From assembly GCA_963969495.1 (NCBI GenBank), contig OZ018328.1, forward strand, positions 558,001 to 622,000: a DNA stretch of 64,000 bases, written 5' to 3'. The notes beneath the pieces were generated by a model. That model was not told the origin of the DNA and ran no database searches. It was given only the letters and a program-made list of their open reading frames with translations. The translations under genes and the position numbers were made by a program. Below are positions 1-12,312 of this stretch, piece by piece (the stretch's first letter is position 1; every line of letters starts with the position of its first letter). This DNA is from Ceratothoa steindachneri (taxonomy: Eukaryota > Arthropoda > Malacostraca > Isopoda > Cymothoidae).

Positions 1-1183
1 GCCATCATTGGCAATTCCCACCTGTCCAGGAAACCAAGAGTAGATAATATAGAAATCCAGCTTAGTCACTACAACCGTGACATCACGGATACTTCAATCC
101 ATAGCGTGCTTAGATTAGTACAATCTTCAGCGATCACTGAGTGATCTCTTTTAGTCGCTATATGCACGCTAGGGTACACGAACCAAACACGAGGCGTTAT
201 TTTGTATGTGAGCGGTGGATTGCAAACAGCTCTTCGTGAAAATTGATACAGCGCCCGGTAGAAACTCTCTGACCTTAAGCAGAAGGGATACGGCGTGGAA
301 GCCGACCCTTGATCCACATATATTTGAGACTGATCCAACATAACACGAAGTGTGCTCCGTAAACGCCATTTGCAATACTCCTGTCGCTATGGAAGTTTTT
401 GGAGCAGAGGTTTGGTGAGAAATAGTAAATGAAGATAGCAGCAATGATGGTGTCCTGGGCAGAACCAAATACGATTTAATTCACGATGGAGGAGTTGAAA
501 TTCTAGTGTTGGAATCTTGGTCGTACTAAAATAAATCGAAAGGTTTTATACGGAGAGTGTAGCGACATCTTTCGGCAGCACCCAGGTGATACCTTTGATG
601 CTCAGAGCAAAGTTATAGCTGTCCTCCAAATACGAAGACGACTCAAGCTTCACTCGATGAATTTGACATGAATTTATGGGTATGATGAAAAGGAGTTAAT
701 GAAGGGATGAGTGTGTAAAGGGGATGATTGAATGAAAGAGAGTTAGAGAGATGAGTGAAAAAGAGAGATGAGAAAAAGATAAAGATGAAAGAGGAGTGAA
801 GCCGTGCTGGGGGCAGTGAGTGGATTAATGTGGGGAAAAGCTTGCGCTGGGCCTATCTCCCGTCCGTTACATTAATAACACTTCCTGTCCCTCCTGTCTG
901 GGGCCGAAGACGACTCGTACACCTACGCTGAATCAACGATCTTGGAGAAATTCAAATATGAAAATTGGGAGGCAACCCCTTGCCCACATAGTGTGGCTTG
1001 TATCTGATACCGTTAGGCCATTATAGGACTTGTCGAGAGAAGAAAACAGTATAGTGTAGTGATGTCTGTGAAAAAAAGGCCTCGCTGAAGGCATTTCCCA
1101 CTCTTAGCAGAGCATCCAACCTGAAGTAGAATTTGGGAAATCCCCACTGTGCAGAAGTCAGGTGGCTTCCACTCTCTAGGAAA
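1..1183 (-). pseudogene. L1fam (I/Jockey-group LINE) fragment, RNase H to RT, decayed
   Basis: The minus strand matches, piece by piece, the better L1fam copy at 29.6-36.4 kb. Bases 1-340 correspond to its RNase H domain (the YxDxGS region and the downstream AxTPYPxCLxS stretch are readable), 540-630 to the RT palm near 31.53-31.63 kb, and 885-1183 to the RT fingers near 31.66-31.96 kb. The window starts inside the RNase H domain, so the 3' end is outside. Many indels and stops break every frame. About 240 bases (roughly 645-885) have no counterpart in the better copy; a 12-base direct repeat CGAAGACGACTC lies at 633-644 and 905-916 around them. The right edge is cut by the CR1-B tail. Confidence 0.8.
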
Positions 1184-1955
1184 GAACATAAGAAGAACAT
1201 AAGAAAAGAAGGAGACTGCAAAAGACCATTCATGGCCTACACTTGGCAGCTCCTGTTCCAGTCAACACACAAAAGATTTCTCACCAGAGAAAAGTCATCA
1301 ACATTGTCACCCTTTACAGTAGCTCGTCAGATCTAATCTACAATATACATAAAATGCATCCAGAGGATTATGTCCATTCATGCAACCGCAAAATAATCTC
1401 CCCACTCCGCAGAAAAATATATACATATGTACATAATAAAAGTCAGTCCCATCTAGCAGCTTCATTCATATATTTATCTAATCTATTCTTAAAACTACCC
1501 AGAGAGGAGGCTTCTATCACATGTCTAGTGAGCCTATTCCATCCATCTACCACACGATTTGTAAACCAATTCCTCCCAATCTCCTTCTTAAACCTATACT
1601 TATCAAGCTTAAACCCATTGCTACGTGTCCTGTCATGTTCACTAAGTATAAGAACCTTACCCAGATCCCCTTTATTATATCCTTTTACCCATTTGAAGAC
1701 TTCAATCAATTCCCCTCTGACTCTTCTCCTTTCCAATGTATGTAGATTTAGTTTTCTGAGCCTTTCACCATAAGGTAAGTTCCTTAGCCCACCAATCATC
1801 TTTGTCATCCTTCTCTGCACAGACTCAAGCAAATCAATATCCTTCCTATAATATGGTGACCAAAATTGTACTGCATAGTCTAGATGAGGCCTAACTAGCG
1901 CCAGATACAGTTTTGAATGACTTCAGCACTCTTACTGCTTACACTCCTCCTAATG
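1184..1955 (-). mobile_element. CR1-B 3' fragment, 5'-truncated
   Basis: The minus strand encodes the C-terminal part of a CR1-like RT protein (1443-1832): LLESVQRRMTKMIGGL, then a conserved RGELIEVFKWVKGYNKGD stretch and the terminal NRVVDGWNRLTRHVIEA block. The 3' UTR and the ATAAGAAC-type tail lie at the left edge (1184-1210). The same 3' end recurs at 37735, 38101, 45350 and 47764. The 5' edge is a truncation at about 1955, directly against a GGTGTAGG-type satellite. A terminal microsatellite instead of poly-A is usual for the CR1 clade. Confidence 0.85.
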
Positions 1956-2215
1956 GTAGGCGTGGGTGGTCTAGGTGATGCAGGTGGTGGTGTGGGTGCA
2001 CTAGGTGATTTGCAGTCATATATGATACAGGTGTAGGTGGTGTAAGTTGTGCTGGTGTAGGTGTATGTGGCTTAGGTGGTGATGGTGTAGGTGGTAATGA
2101 TGTCGTGGTGTGGGATGTCGTCGTGTAGGTCCGGGTGGTGTAGGTGATTTAAGTGCTGCTGTAGTGATAGTGGCGTAAGTTATTTACGTGGTTATTGTGT
2201 AGGCTACGTGTTGAG
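1956..2215. repeat. GGTGTAGG-type simple satellite
   Basis: About 260 bases of imperfect G/T-rich units based on GGTGNNGTAGGTGG, with scattered substitutions. It is the same motif family as the 2.2-kb array at 54103-56290. No coding signal. Confidence 0.8.
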
Positions 2216-4122
2216 CTGCGTTAAAATAATTATTTTTCTTTAAAATAGACGTATACGTACCCAGAAATAATGACGTCATTCGTTAAAATTAAATCTATTT
2301 ACTCTAACTGATTTTGACTGACTTATTGTACCCCCCATCCCCAATCAAATGACCTAGCAATGTTATTTATTTATTTTTAATATTAAATAACCTTGCTAGG
2401 TTATTTAATACTAATGCACGGGGGATGAGCACACATGGCTAAATCATGTCGTCTGTCCCTATAAAACTCGTATTTCTTCTAAAATGAAGAGGAGGTAATT
2501 ATTATTTGTATGTAAATAAAAGTGCACAACGAAACCCTAATTCAAGGCTTAGAACCAGGAAATTAGGTAGAGTAAGCAAGAAAAAATATCGGATTTCATA
2601 TAATTTTTCTCTATATCCTGATTTTCACAAACGAGGAAAAACTATATTTGGCTGCAGGCCTAATTTTTTTAATTAATTCTAAGCAAATTCTTTTTTGGTG
2701 GGGCTTCTTCTACCAGGATTCAGCTCTCAAGCCTATCGTCTTAAGCGCAGGTTTGCATTCTTTCCGATGGTACTAAAATTAATTTTGTGGTTTTCGTTTT
2801 GAAGCAGCTAAAAAATAAGATTTTGTGTTGATGAATCGAAGGCACTACGGTGTTTTTTGGATTTTGATTCCCAAATTATGGATCCTTTAATAGTATAGAT
2901 GTAGCTAGGTTGGTTTAAGTTGAGTGTACTGCGTGTCTGTTTATGTAGCACCGTTATATCGCGATCAGTCAAAGTTTGCACAAAAAAACGGATACTAAAA
3001 TACTCCCAAAGATGGTCAACAAATATAAAGTCACCATTAAAATAAAAAGGGCGAGTTCCTAGAAAACGTTAGCTCACTGACTATCCCGCATTTTGTGTAT
3101 AGTACTTCAACTGGTTACTAGTTCTTAACATTGTGTTATGTCAAAAGACAGAAAGTATTTGAAAAATTTAAAACCGAGTAAATGTTCTTACCTATTGAGT
3201 TGCCCTGAGAAAGGAGAACTGAATTACTTTAGAAGTAATATTTCCATTATGGAATTTCAATCTTTACTGCAAAGCAGAAGTAGCAACCCGTCTATGATTT
3301 GGCCTTCATAAGTATTTTGTGTTTTTTTTTTTACATTAATGTCTGGAAATCAAACGAGCTTTAAATGTAATGTTGTGTTTTTCTTGTATAAACCTGTAAT
3401 AGTAAGTTTGATGTTGCTTTGGTTGATTCGCAAAACGGAGTTTCAATAAGTTAATGAATGTATCAAAATGCTTCAGTATGTGAAACGCTCGCAAAATTCA
3501 CGAATGTCAGAGACTCACGTTTGTTCATTTTTCTAAACAAGGCGGAAAGTTGAAATTATTATTCAAATACTCAAAAAAATCCCCTTCTTAAATTATAGAG
3601 TTAGTGATGATGATTAGGGAAGTAAACAGACCAGTAATAAAAACGCGACTTGTCAACAATCGTCATACTAAGAGAGATAATACGGGTTAAGCACATAATA
3701 TATGTAGATTCTATTTGTACTGAAATTTCATGTTTATAATTTTAACTTTCCGGAAAATCTTTGCTTTGGGGAAAATATATTGTTACAAATCTAATTCATG
3801 TCGGGATCAAGACTTATAATTGGTAGTTAACTGCATCATGTTTCTCTATCATGCTGTTCCATTTTCTCTTTGTGTTCGTTGCTCGCAAAGGCTGTATTAT
3901 TGCCGTTTTTGATTGCTGCATTTCCTTGTTCTTTTGGTGTTGGATTCCATTTGTTGTTCATTTCCCGCCAGAATTAGCACTGTACAACAATAAAACAACC
4001 GGAAGGAGAATAACCTTTCTAGTTTTTTTTTTGCGTAAATCACGAATATATCATCAGTCTCTTCCAGTTTCTCGAAAATAACCGTCTTAATTACGTTAAA
4101 TACATTGATGGTTCCGTAAGGA
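2216..4122. other. Unannotated AT-rich stretch with one short palindrome
   Basis: No gene, RNA or known element recognised. The open frames here (e.g. 3851-4081) look like chance. An imperfect hairpin lies at 2351-2402: arms of 19 bases (GACCTAGCAATGTTATTTA and its near-complement, two mismatches) around a 14-base AT-rich loop. It could be a MITE remnant, but I see no terminal inverted repeats or target duplication. Confidence 0.4.
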
Positions 4123-5899
4123 TTGAATGCAAACAGGAGTAGGCCGAACCTGACAACTCTAAAACTTATAAAGTTATACAGGAGACACTTCGCTAAACAT
4201 ATGAACAAACTTTATGAACTGTACCTTGGATGTAAAGTGAGTGACCAGGACAAACGCTGGGCACCTCATATATGTTTTGTCAGGTGTACAAGTTCCCTTT
4301 TTGCCTGGGTGAAAGGCATAGGACCTGGCTTCAGGTTTGGCGTACCAATGGTCTGGAGGAAGCCAAAGGACTATTCAACCGATTGCTACTTCTCTCTAAC
4401 AGATATTAAAGGTGGGTTTTTAATTTGTTTTCTTTCCTGGTCTTTAATATATTTTCAAGAGATGTATCAATTAAAGGATCAAAATAGATACTATGTTGTA
4501 CTTCCACTATTTCTACAAATGATCACAGTCAATAATATCTATTTTTAGTCTGAGTTTATTTTATTTCACTGCAGGTCGCAACACAAATGGCAAGGAATCT
4601 ATCATGTATCTTTAGTTTGTTATTTGCCCAGTACGACATTCAAGTGCTATTCCTGTACCACAGCACCCCTCTGAACTACCAAGGACTGACACAAATAAAG
4701 CAGATGATTCAGAATATCAAGATACATAATACATGGCACAACTCGAAAGTGACACAAAACCACGCCATTCACCCAACCTGAACTCAATGATCTAGTTCGT
4801 AATCTAAAAACTTACTAAGCAACAGAGTGAGCTCCTGGCCTCACGTCTGTAACAATAGAACCTGTTGGATGAACAGGCTCGATAACAGTATTTACGAAGC
4901 GTTCTGCAGATCTACAGTAATTCTCCACGTTTGGAAATGACTTGAATTATTGTAATGATATCAGAGGCCTATTCAATGCCCTTGAGCTGACCTATGAACC
5001 AAATGAGTGGAGGTTATTCATAGATGCATCCCTTTACAGCATAAAAGCGGTACAGTTGTACATCAGAACCAACATAACTTCAGTTTCAGTTACTCATTAT
5101 TTTTAAGAGACATATGAGAACCTTGCTTTTATTCTAGACTGCATATGTTACAAGGAGCATGAGTGGCTAATTTGTGCGGATTGAAAGTTGTAGCTCTACT
5201 TAATGAGCTACAAACTGAATACACTAAGTTTATGTGCTCCCTTTGCAAGTGGGAGAGTACGGCCAGATCAGAACATTATGTAGGCACAGAACGATTCCCT
5301 CGGAAAACTAAGGCGCCTCGACGCCATAATCTAATTCATGAGCCTTTAGTTAAGAAGGAGAAAATAATTTTGCCACCACTGCATATTAAATAAGGCCTAA
5401 TGAAGCAATTTACCAAGTCAATGCAACATAACAAGCCATGTTTCCAGGATCTCAAAGCGATTTTCCCTAAAATAAGTGATGCCAAGATTAAAGAAGCCAT
5501 ATTCGTGAGCTCGCAGCTTCGTCAACTTATAGCTGATGAGGACTTGAGGAGACAAGGGATGAAACTGAGCTCTCGGCCTGCCATGCATTCAAAACTATAT
5601 TCAAAGAACTTCGGGGAAAGCACCAAGGAACCCAGCGAGAGCCTATAATGGAGAGCCTAATCAAGTTCTACCGAGATTTCTGATGCAATATGTAACTGAA
5701 GATACACTTTCTCATCTGTCCTTATTTCCTGAGAATGCAGAAGATGAGAGTGATAAACATGGAAAGAGGTTCTGTCAAAATATAGCGTCAATGGAAAACA
5801 GGTATAAGGAAAATGGAGCCATGCTATGCTGGCTCACTTCTGCTGGAACCTGAACCGTGACACAGCTGAGACGTCTGACAAACGAAGAAGTAAATACTA
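4123..5899 (+). pseudogene. Spliced pseudogene of an unnamed multi-copy invertebrate protein family
   Basis: The conceptual protein matches, in order, a protein family I recall as common and repetitive in invertebrate genomes but cannot name or assign a function. Exon 1 (4123 to about 4410) reads LGCKVSDQDKRWAPHIC, then VPMVWRKPKDYSTDCYFSLT. A plausible intron follows: GTGGGT donor after ATTAAAG near 4411 and a TTATTTCACTGCAG acceptor ending near 4574. Later readable blocks are CPVRHSSAIPVPQHPSELP (about 4630-4690), LFNALELTYEPNEWRLFIDA (about 4970-5030), LCKWESTARSEHY (about 5240-5280), LPPLHIK (about 5370-5390), MKQFTKSM then SDAKIKEAIFVSSQLRQL (5400-5535), and HGKRFCQNIASMENRY with a C-terminal AHFCWNLNRDTAE (5755-5899). 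In-frame stops near 4613, 4729 and 4855 and several frameshifts show it is dead. Family membership is from memory; intron boundaries are inference. Confidence 0.65.
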
Positions 5900-7486
5900 A
5901 AATGTAAGTTAATCCATTTTATAATGCTAACCAAAATGCTGATTCATTATATATTCATGAATTAATTATAATGGACACATTTAATCTGAATTTGGGAGCA
6001 AAATGAAGTCATGGTATCGTGAAAATCGGCATCAATTGCATAATTAATAAATCAGCAATTTACAAGAAAATGTTACCTGATGGGATTTATTTTTATCAAA
6101 TTCGAATTTAGCAAATCAACTTCATAATAAATTCACCCGAGATCTATGGTTTCTTTTCTTGACACTGAAATTTGTTGTACAGTGAATAAACAAAACCATC
6201 CGATATTTCAGCCAATCACAAAAGTGTGGTAGTGACGTCACGACTGTGTTCATGAGTTGCACCCTTTATAATAGAAATGACAGTCTGTCACGCCGATCAT
6301 CTTTACAGGAGCATGCAATAGAGTCATAGCGCATTAATTCAATAAAGAGGGAAAGACCAAATGCAAGATCGAAAACAAAATAAAGCTACAAACCGATACT
6401 TCATTTCAGTGATGTCAGTAATTCAGGAAACCAAGAGCATTTTCTTTCGCTTTTAATAATAGCACAAGTCTCGAGAGTGTCTCAAAAGCACATCACCCCC
6501 CATGGAAACTATCTGGACCCCGATTTTAGAAGAAGGAACCGCCTAAAAAAAGCGCATCATATAATTTGAGCATTCGTGACGTCACAAAGTAGGCTCGAAA
6601 GCGGCCTCTTTTACCGGGGCGCGGGAATCAGGGCTGCCGCTGCTGCGTTTTCCACCAAGATCTCGGTTTAGCAGGCTTTATCTGGTTATAATCTGGATTA
6701 TTTTTTTACAATATGGAATAATTTTGAGTTTTCATACTTTCAATAAGTGACATCATCAGAATTATTCGCTATTTGTTTAATAATAACATTTATAACAACA
6801 TCACTTTATGAATAAAAATCTACTTGGGGTGGGAAGGAGCCTTGGATCGAGTCAACACGAAACACCTCTCAGAGACTACAGAACCTCTGTAGCGAGACTT
6901 CCTTGAACCACACTCCTACCACTACAGGAACCTAAAATCTCCCACGGAAGATCAGTAGAGAAAGCGGTAAAGTTGGAGGAAGGGAAAATGTGCGGAAGAT
7001 ATATGGCCTATGATTCACCTGCCGGTGTTATTCGGCCGTGGAGGGAAAACTCTCCCCGTTGGGACTGGAAGGGCACACATACCCCAGATGTTAGCTGCAG
7101 TAATGGGACCCAAGCTATAGATGAGATCAGTTTGGGGGGTTAGAGAAGGGACCTCAACAAGGGGGAAATGGTGAGGGCGAATTAAAAACCAACCCCAGAA
7201 CCGGAGCCAAGTGGATTGGGGTTGATCCATTGACTCCTGGCCCCTATCAAGGTTGGGATGCGACTAGCCTACAAATTTAGTTACCGGCCAAGAAAATTAG
7301 GCGGAAAGAAGCTGAGGAAAAAAGAGGGAAGATGTCTGGAAGGAATAAAGCCCAGGTAGTTTCAACATTGTTTGAGAACATAATTTCCGACTTCCTTATC
7401 AGAGATTTATAACAAAACACTTTTTACTCATTTTTTAAGAAGTAGATCTGGTTGATTTTAAAAATTGAACAAGGTCTGCGCCGAGT
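5900..7486. other. Unannotated; possible element leader at 6815-7260
   Basis: Nothing codes convincingly. Bases 5900-6800 are AT-rich. Bases 6815-7330 are GC-richer and read like the 5' UTR or leader of a retroelement lying just upstream of repeat Y, but I find no second copy in this window to confirm that. Confidence 0.3.
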
Positions 7487-8830
7487 TGGACCATTCCATC
7501 CACGGGGGGATAGGTGAGCGCGGGGGATATCGGAGCTCCATGCCTTCTCCCCTCTCGCTCACATGAGAGAGGAAGGAGGGATCGATAGGTTCGGAAAGCC
7601 TATCATTTTAATCTCTCCTAAATTTTTCTTCCATCTAAGTCGTTTTTCCCGGATGGATTTGCGATAGGCGATTGGGAGGCGCCAGGATTGGGCGGCTCAT
7701 CCAAGATAGTCGGAGATTATCAAAATTTCCCTTCATTATCTGACCATCATCAGATTTCTCAGAGGGGATAGGGGGGGGGGGGATAAATCATAGTGGCCCG
7801 AATAATTAATGAGAGCTTTATGTCAGTCTAGCTATTTCCCCTTTCTACGGGGAGATAGGAGAAAGAAGAATGGACCCAAGTAAATAAAGAAGAGGATCAA
7901 ACGCCCGAGAACGAGGAAATGACCCAAATAGAAGAAATAACAGAAGCAGAGGAAACTCATAACCCTCCGGAATTAACGGATGATGGACGGGATAGATAGC
8001 GCCATCTGCAATTGGAAATATTACTCAGAACATGACTTCGACAAGCTCGAAACGGCATTAAACGAAGAAGACATAAAAATAGCACACATTTGAAGCAGCA
8101 TTTTAAGTACAGACGAATGTATATATTCCACCACGGGAAAAGAAAACACTAACTTGGATGCAACTAAGAAAAAAAAAGAACAACAAAGACAAAAAACAAT
8201 ATAACAGAACAAATTCGAAGATTTAATCTATTAAAGAAAAAATAAAAAATACACGGTATTAAACACCTAATGCCCAATAAATAGACCTTTTAAAAAATAA
8301 CGTGTAACACCCTCTGTCACACTTTAATGGGTCTAGACAGACGCGGAAAAGTTATTGAGAGATTTCAAATAGGCGAAAAAAAGACGACGCGAAAGAGTTG
8401 CCATTTTTTTATCTTTTCACTTGTATATGATGTGATGCTGTGCAGCTCCTCCAGGTTTCAGTTATAGCAAGGGCATTGCCCCAGTTCCACCCTCCCCTCT
8501 TCCATATATAAATATACAGTTGTATTAAATTATTAATGAATAAAGTTGATTATCATAATTTTCCTTTCCTGCTTAATATATTCTGTCTCGTTCCTCAATT
8601 ACCCATTTTTCACTTTCTAAACCATTTATTCAATATTCCATTTTCAATCCGGCCAAAATTGGCAGAATAATAAATAGTTTTCAACCCCATTTCCTTAAAC
8701 CCATTTAATTTTAGAAACATTTCGTCCCTTTCAAATGAGCTGAATGAAAGACCTTCTGAGATAAACATTTTCGAGAACTGAAAAAGCTCCTATCTTTTAT
8801 TGATAGCCAAAAGGCCATGGCATTTTACCT
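7487..8830 (+). repeat. Repeat Y, copy 1 (forward), with an ORF1-like start
   Basis: This stretch matches the reverse complement of 57601-58925, at what looks like 80-85 percent identity with indels. It includes the block ACATGAGAGAGGAAGGAGGG near 7561 and the block at 8416-8500. A conserved ATG at 7871 starts an acidic peptide; in the right copy it reads MDPANTEEEQTPENEE and continues to NPPELTDDGRDRWRHLQM before breaking. It resembles the N-terminus of a retroelement ORF1, but no knuckle or RT follows, so the assignment is a guess. The left copy has an early TAA six codons in. The block at 8288-8395 is also related to the start of repeat X (see 8870). Confidence 0.6.
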
Positions 8831-8869
8831 TTTCCTGAACTAATCCATATTTAAGGATGGATGTCAAGA

Positions 8870-9560
8870 CCATTTTATTTTTGAATGTTTAACACCATCT
8901 TTTCCCCTTCATTGGGTCTATATAGGCGCATCAAATAAAATGGGAGATTAAAAATAGGGTTGGGGAGGACGTGCCACCCTTCGGGGTTTTAGTCGTAGCC
9001 GGGGGTTCGTGACACCACCCGAATATCTTTTTTGTTATTGACAAATTGCGCCATTTTAAAAGACCTATTTTCATTTACCATAATTTAAAGAATCGATTTT
9101 GTAAAGATTTAAATAGGAAGAAACTCTCGAAAGTTATTTTATAAATAAATAAATATGATCTGAGTTTAAAGGTTTAAAGAAAAAATTATACTCTCATGAT
9201 TACTTTATTTATTTATGCGTGCCAACTTTCACTCCCTATATTCTACGAGTTTATCACATGTATCTATTATTATTTTCTTCCTTTTTCATCATTCATTCCT
9301 CTCGTTCTTCCGTAAACAACAAAACCAAGATTCGAAGAAGTTCCTAATTCTATTGTTAATTCTCTTCTCCTTAACACATTCCTCCATTATGGGGCTAAGT
9401 GTTGGCCTTTTTGAAACCTGAGTTGGTGCTCGATAGAATCGATAAAAGGAAACCCTTTTTTCCCAAACCTGACGTTTAAACTCCTCTATTACTCTGTCAT
9501 ATTCTTGATCCTGCTCCCACATCCTTTCTATCGCATCTAATCCTTCCATCTCTATTTAGG
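8870..9560. repeat. Repeat X, copy 1
   Basis: Same-orientation match to 56796-57597. From about 9100 to 9530 the two copies differ at only a few percent of positions by eye, clearly closer than the Y copies. The first part (8870-9050) is more diverged and shares the AACACCATCT..CATTGGGTCTA block with the middle of repeat Y (8288). A minus-strand ORF (9289-9549) lies inside. Confidence 0.65.
9289..9549 (-). CDS. Hypothetical protein of repeat X (86 aa), partly conserved in the second copy
   Basis: No family recognised. The frame is charged, with residues 18-86 nearly the same in the other X copy (57382-57594), including VSFYRFYRAPTQVSKRPTLS and an ESWFCCLRKNERNE C-terminus. The copy at 57 kb is open over the shared part, and the few nucleotide differences I can see are mostly silent or conservative (e.g. 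N to K, E to K). That is weak support for past coding use. The start at 9549 is the first ATG in frame; the second copy is cut by the X-Y junction before reaching it. It may instead be a fragment of a longer element protein, or a chance frame in a young repeat. Confidence 0.3.
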   Translation of the reverse strand: MEGLDAIERMWEQDQEYDRVIEEFKRQVWEKRVSFYRFYRAPTQVSKRPTLSPIMEECVKEKRINNRIRNFFESWFCCLRKNERNE

Positions 9561-9779
9561 AGAATGATCAAAAAATTGAATTGAGAAACGAACAATTTTT
9601 GATGCGGTCCGTAGCTCGTGAAAATGATGCGGTCGACCGGAATAAAGCTTCTTGACAACCGAGAAAACCCAACCACGCGCTTACTTATATAAACTCGGTA
9701 TCACAGTTGGGAGACAAAGATCAAAAGTAAAGTACCTCAAATATTGAATAATAAAAGGAAAAGTAAAATGACACGGCCT

Positions 9780-12312
9780 TTTTGTACCTATCAACGAACA
9801 CGGACTGACCGCGCAAAAAGAATTAAAAATATTTCAATACGACGTCATTAGCAAAAATTATAGCCAGGAACGGTATGGCGGCTGCGCAATAGCCGTCAAA
9901 AAGGACTTAAATACAAAAAACTACCCGACTTAGATGAATCATACTTGCCATTAAGGTAGGCACTACCCTGGGGGGGCTGGTCGTGGCACCGGGTACCAAC
10001 CCCCAAGACGCGGCTATGTACCCATGCACAACCTTTTACAGATCCTCAGCCATAAGAAAAACGTAATCTTTGCTGGAGATGTGAAGGCAAGTTGTGCAGG
10101 GGCAGGGTGTCTCCTATAACAATGCAGGCAGAAACATCGAAGTATTCCTTGACAGACAATATGTGACAAGAATCGGACCAGAATTCCCAACATATATTAC
10201 GGAAAAAACAGCAACGAAACCTGATATTGTCTTATACAGTATCAGGTTTCCATACAACTACTACATTGAACCGGGCCCTATCATTCCAAGCGACCACCAG
10301 GCTATTAAAATTACAGTTGGAGTAAATCCCATTCAAATTGCAATCCCAGTACGCAAAATCTATAAGCAGGCGAACTGGGAAAGCTACAGAAATTACCTTC
10401 TAAATTATATTCCAGACCCTTTACTCGATGCCAATTTAGAAGAGATAGATAAAGAGCTGGATAGAATCACCGACTTCCTAATTAAAGCAGATGAAAATAG
10501 TATTCCCTATATCAAATAAAAAACCCTTCCAGCTCCCATTTGGACCCCTCCCTTGAAAGACCTGGCCCAAGAACATAGGGACCTGTCCAATGTAGTAGCG
10601 CTGATAGGCCCCAACCACAATGCCCATAGAAGAATAAGACAGATTAAAGACGAACTCCAGACACTAATTACGGATCAACAAATACTGATATGGGACAGAC
10701 TGATTGAAGGACTCGACATAGAAAGAGACTCACGCACATTCTGGCAGACATTTAAACGTTTAAAAGGACAACCTCCACAGAAAAAAATTACACTCATACA
10801 CGACAGTAAAGAAATTGACGAAACTAAAGAGATTGAGGAAATATTTAGGATTTTCTGGTCTTCAATCTTCAAAATTACCCCCAAAGAAAATGACAATTAT
10901 GACATCGATTTTGAAAATGACATAATCCAACAGCTAAACACACAAATATACAAAACCTCCCCTCATCATTGTGTGTTGCAGGAAAGAGTGATGGAGGGCT
11001 ATGGTAGTAAAATAACTGCCCAACAGCTCTCCGTTGCTATAAAATCCTTTCGTCCAAGTGCACCGGGTACCACGGGACTGACCAGGGAGAACTTCATCAA
11101 GGCCCCGCCTAATGTTTGGAGTGGGTTCTTAACATTATGAACGCCGCTCTGAACACGGGCTACTTTCCCGATCAGTGGAAAGTGGCCAAGATGATTTTCA
11201 TTCCCAAATCGGGGAAACCCTCAGACTGCCCTGCCAGCTTTTGGCCGATAACTCTCCTAGAATTTGCTGGCAAAGTCTTCGAGAAGATATTGGCAAATAG
11301 GGTCAACTCTTTTCTCGACGAAGCCAACTTGCATAACGAGCAACAACACGGCTTCAGAAAGAAAAGAGGGACTGACACGACACTAGCCGTTATCACGGAA
11401 AAGCTTGCCAAGATCAAGGCAGACGAGGGCATGCCGACCTGGTGCTCGGTGATGTCAAAAAAGCTTATGATAAGGTTTGGAAGAGAGTAATACAATTTAA
11501 GATCCTTCAAGTAGGCCTCAACCCCATTCTTGAGAGGATTCTATGTGACTACATAATGGAGAGGAAAGCATACATTCATATCAGAGAACACAAAGGCCCC
11601 AAATTCGAGTTCGAAGCAGGGGTCCCACAAGGGGGCTGTCTCTCTTTCAGAGCGTACGATATACATACAGTTCGCTGACGACATATCGCAAATTTGTACC
11701 GCCGCTTACGTTCACAGGGAATTTATGGCGAGAAATACGGCTAGGGAGATATCTAACATCAACTCTTTCGAGAGGAGATGGGAGATATCAACCAAGGCCC
11801 AAAAATTCAAAATAATTCCCATGTTTCGCAAGACCTTCAATGACATACGGGTAGGAGGGAGCGAATCCCCTACTGCCTGGAAGGGACGGTTCTGGGGCTC
11901 AAAATCACCACAGGGGGCTACAAGAGTCATATATAACGAACAGTCGCGAATAGCAAGAGAGATTTGAGGGATTTGTATAGGTTCCGTGAACTAAATCGCT
12001 TAAATAAACTCAAGATATTCAATGCGTGCATTCACTCGAGACTCTTGTACCCCCCCGGTGCCGTTGAACGCGAGCGCCAAGACCCACATTGCCAAAATAC
12101 AAGTCATCCAGAACAAAGCGGTTTTGCTTATTACAAACCCCCGAAGAAGAGAACATATACGACAGAGGGAGCTCCACGACTCGGTGTGATTATTTCCGAT
12201 CAACGTGGCGCTCCACGAGAGAGCTAAGAGGATACGGCAAGCCATTGGCACTCGCTTGACCCCTGAATTCTCTCCTACACACTTAGAAATCGAAGTCGAC
12301 CGACAAGTTTAG
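9780..12312 (+). pseudogene. L5fam LINE ORF2 (endonuclease-RT), copy 1, decayed
   Basis: A decayed ORF2 of an AP-endonuclease non-LTR retrotransposon. The endonuclease part is readable from about 9783 (INEHGLTAQKELKIFQYDV, then GGCAIAVKKDL) to IIPSDHQAIKITV near 10280-10310, the SDHxxI block of the family. The linker and RT N-terminus are at 10553-11140. RT fingers and palm follow: SFRPSAPGTTGLTRENF, PDQWKVAKMIFIPKSGKPSD, NEQQHGFRKKRGTDTTLAV, DVKKAYDKVWKRV, GVPQGGCLS and the catalytic QFADDISQI box (about 11668-11694). A thumb-like block NSFERRWEIS follows, and the reading ends at a TAG at 12310-12312. Frameshifts fall near 11120, 11450, 11660 and 11965, and a stop near 10518. The 5' end and ORF1 are missing. 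Closest in the window: 60537-62582. Confidence 0.8.

Noticed and set aside
1243..1773. 176-aa plus frame over the CR1-B fragment, repeated at other CR1-B copies
   Set aside because: Antisense shadow of the CR1-B C-terminal frame and 3' UTR; repeated only because the element is.
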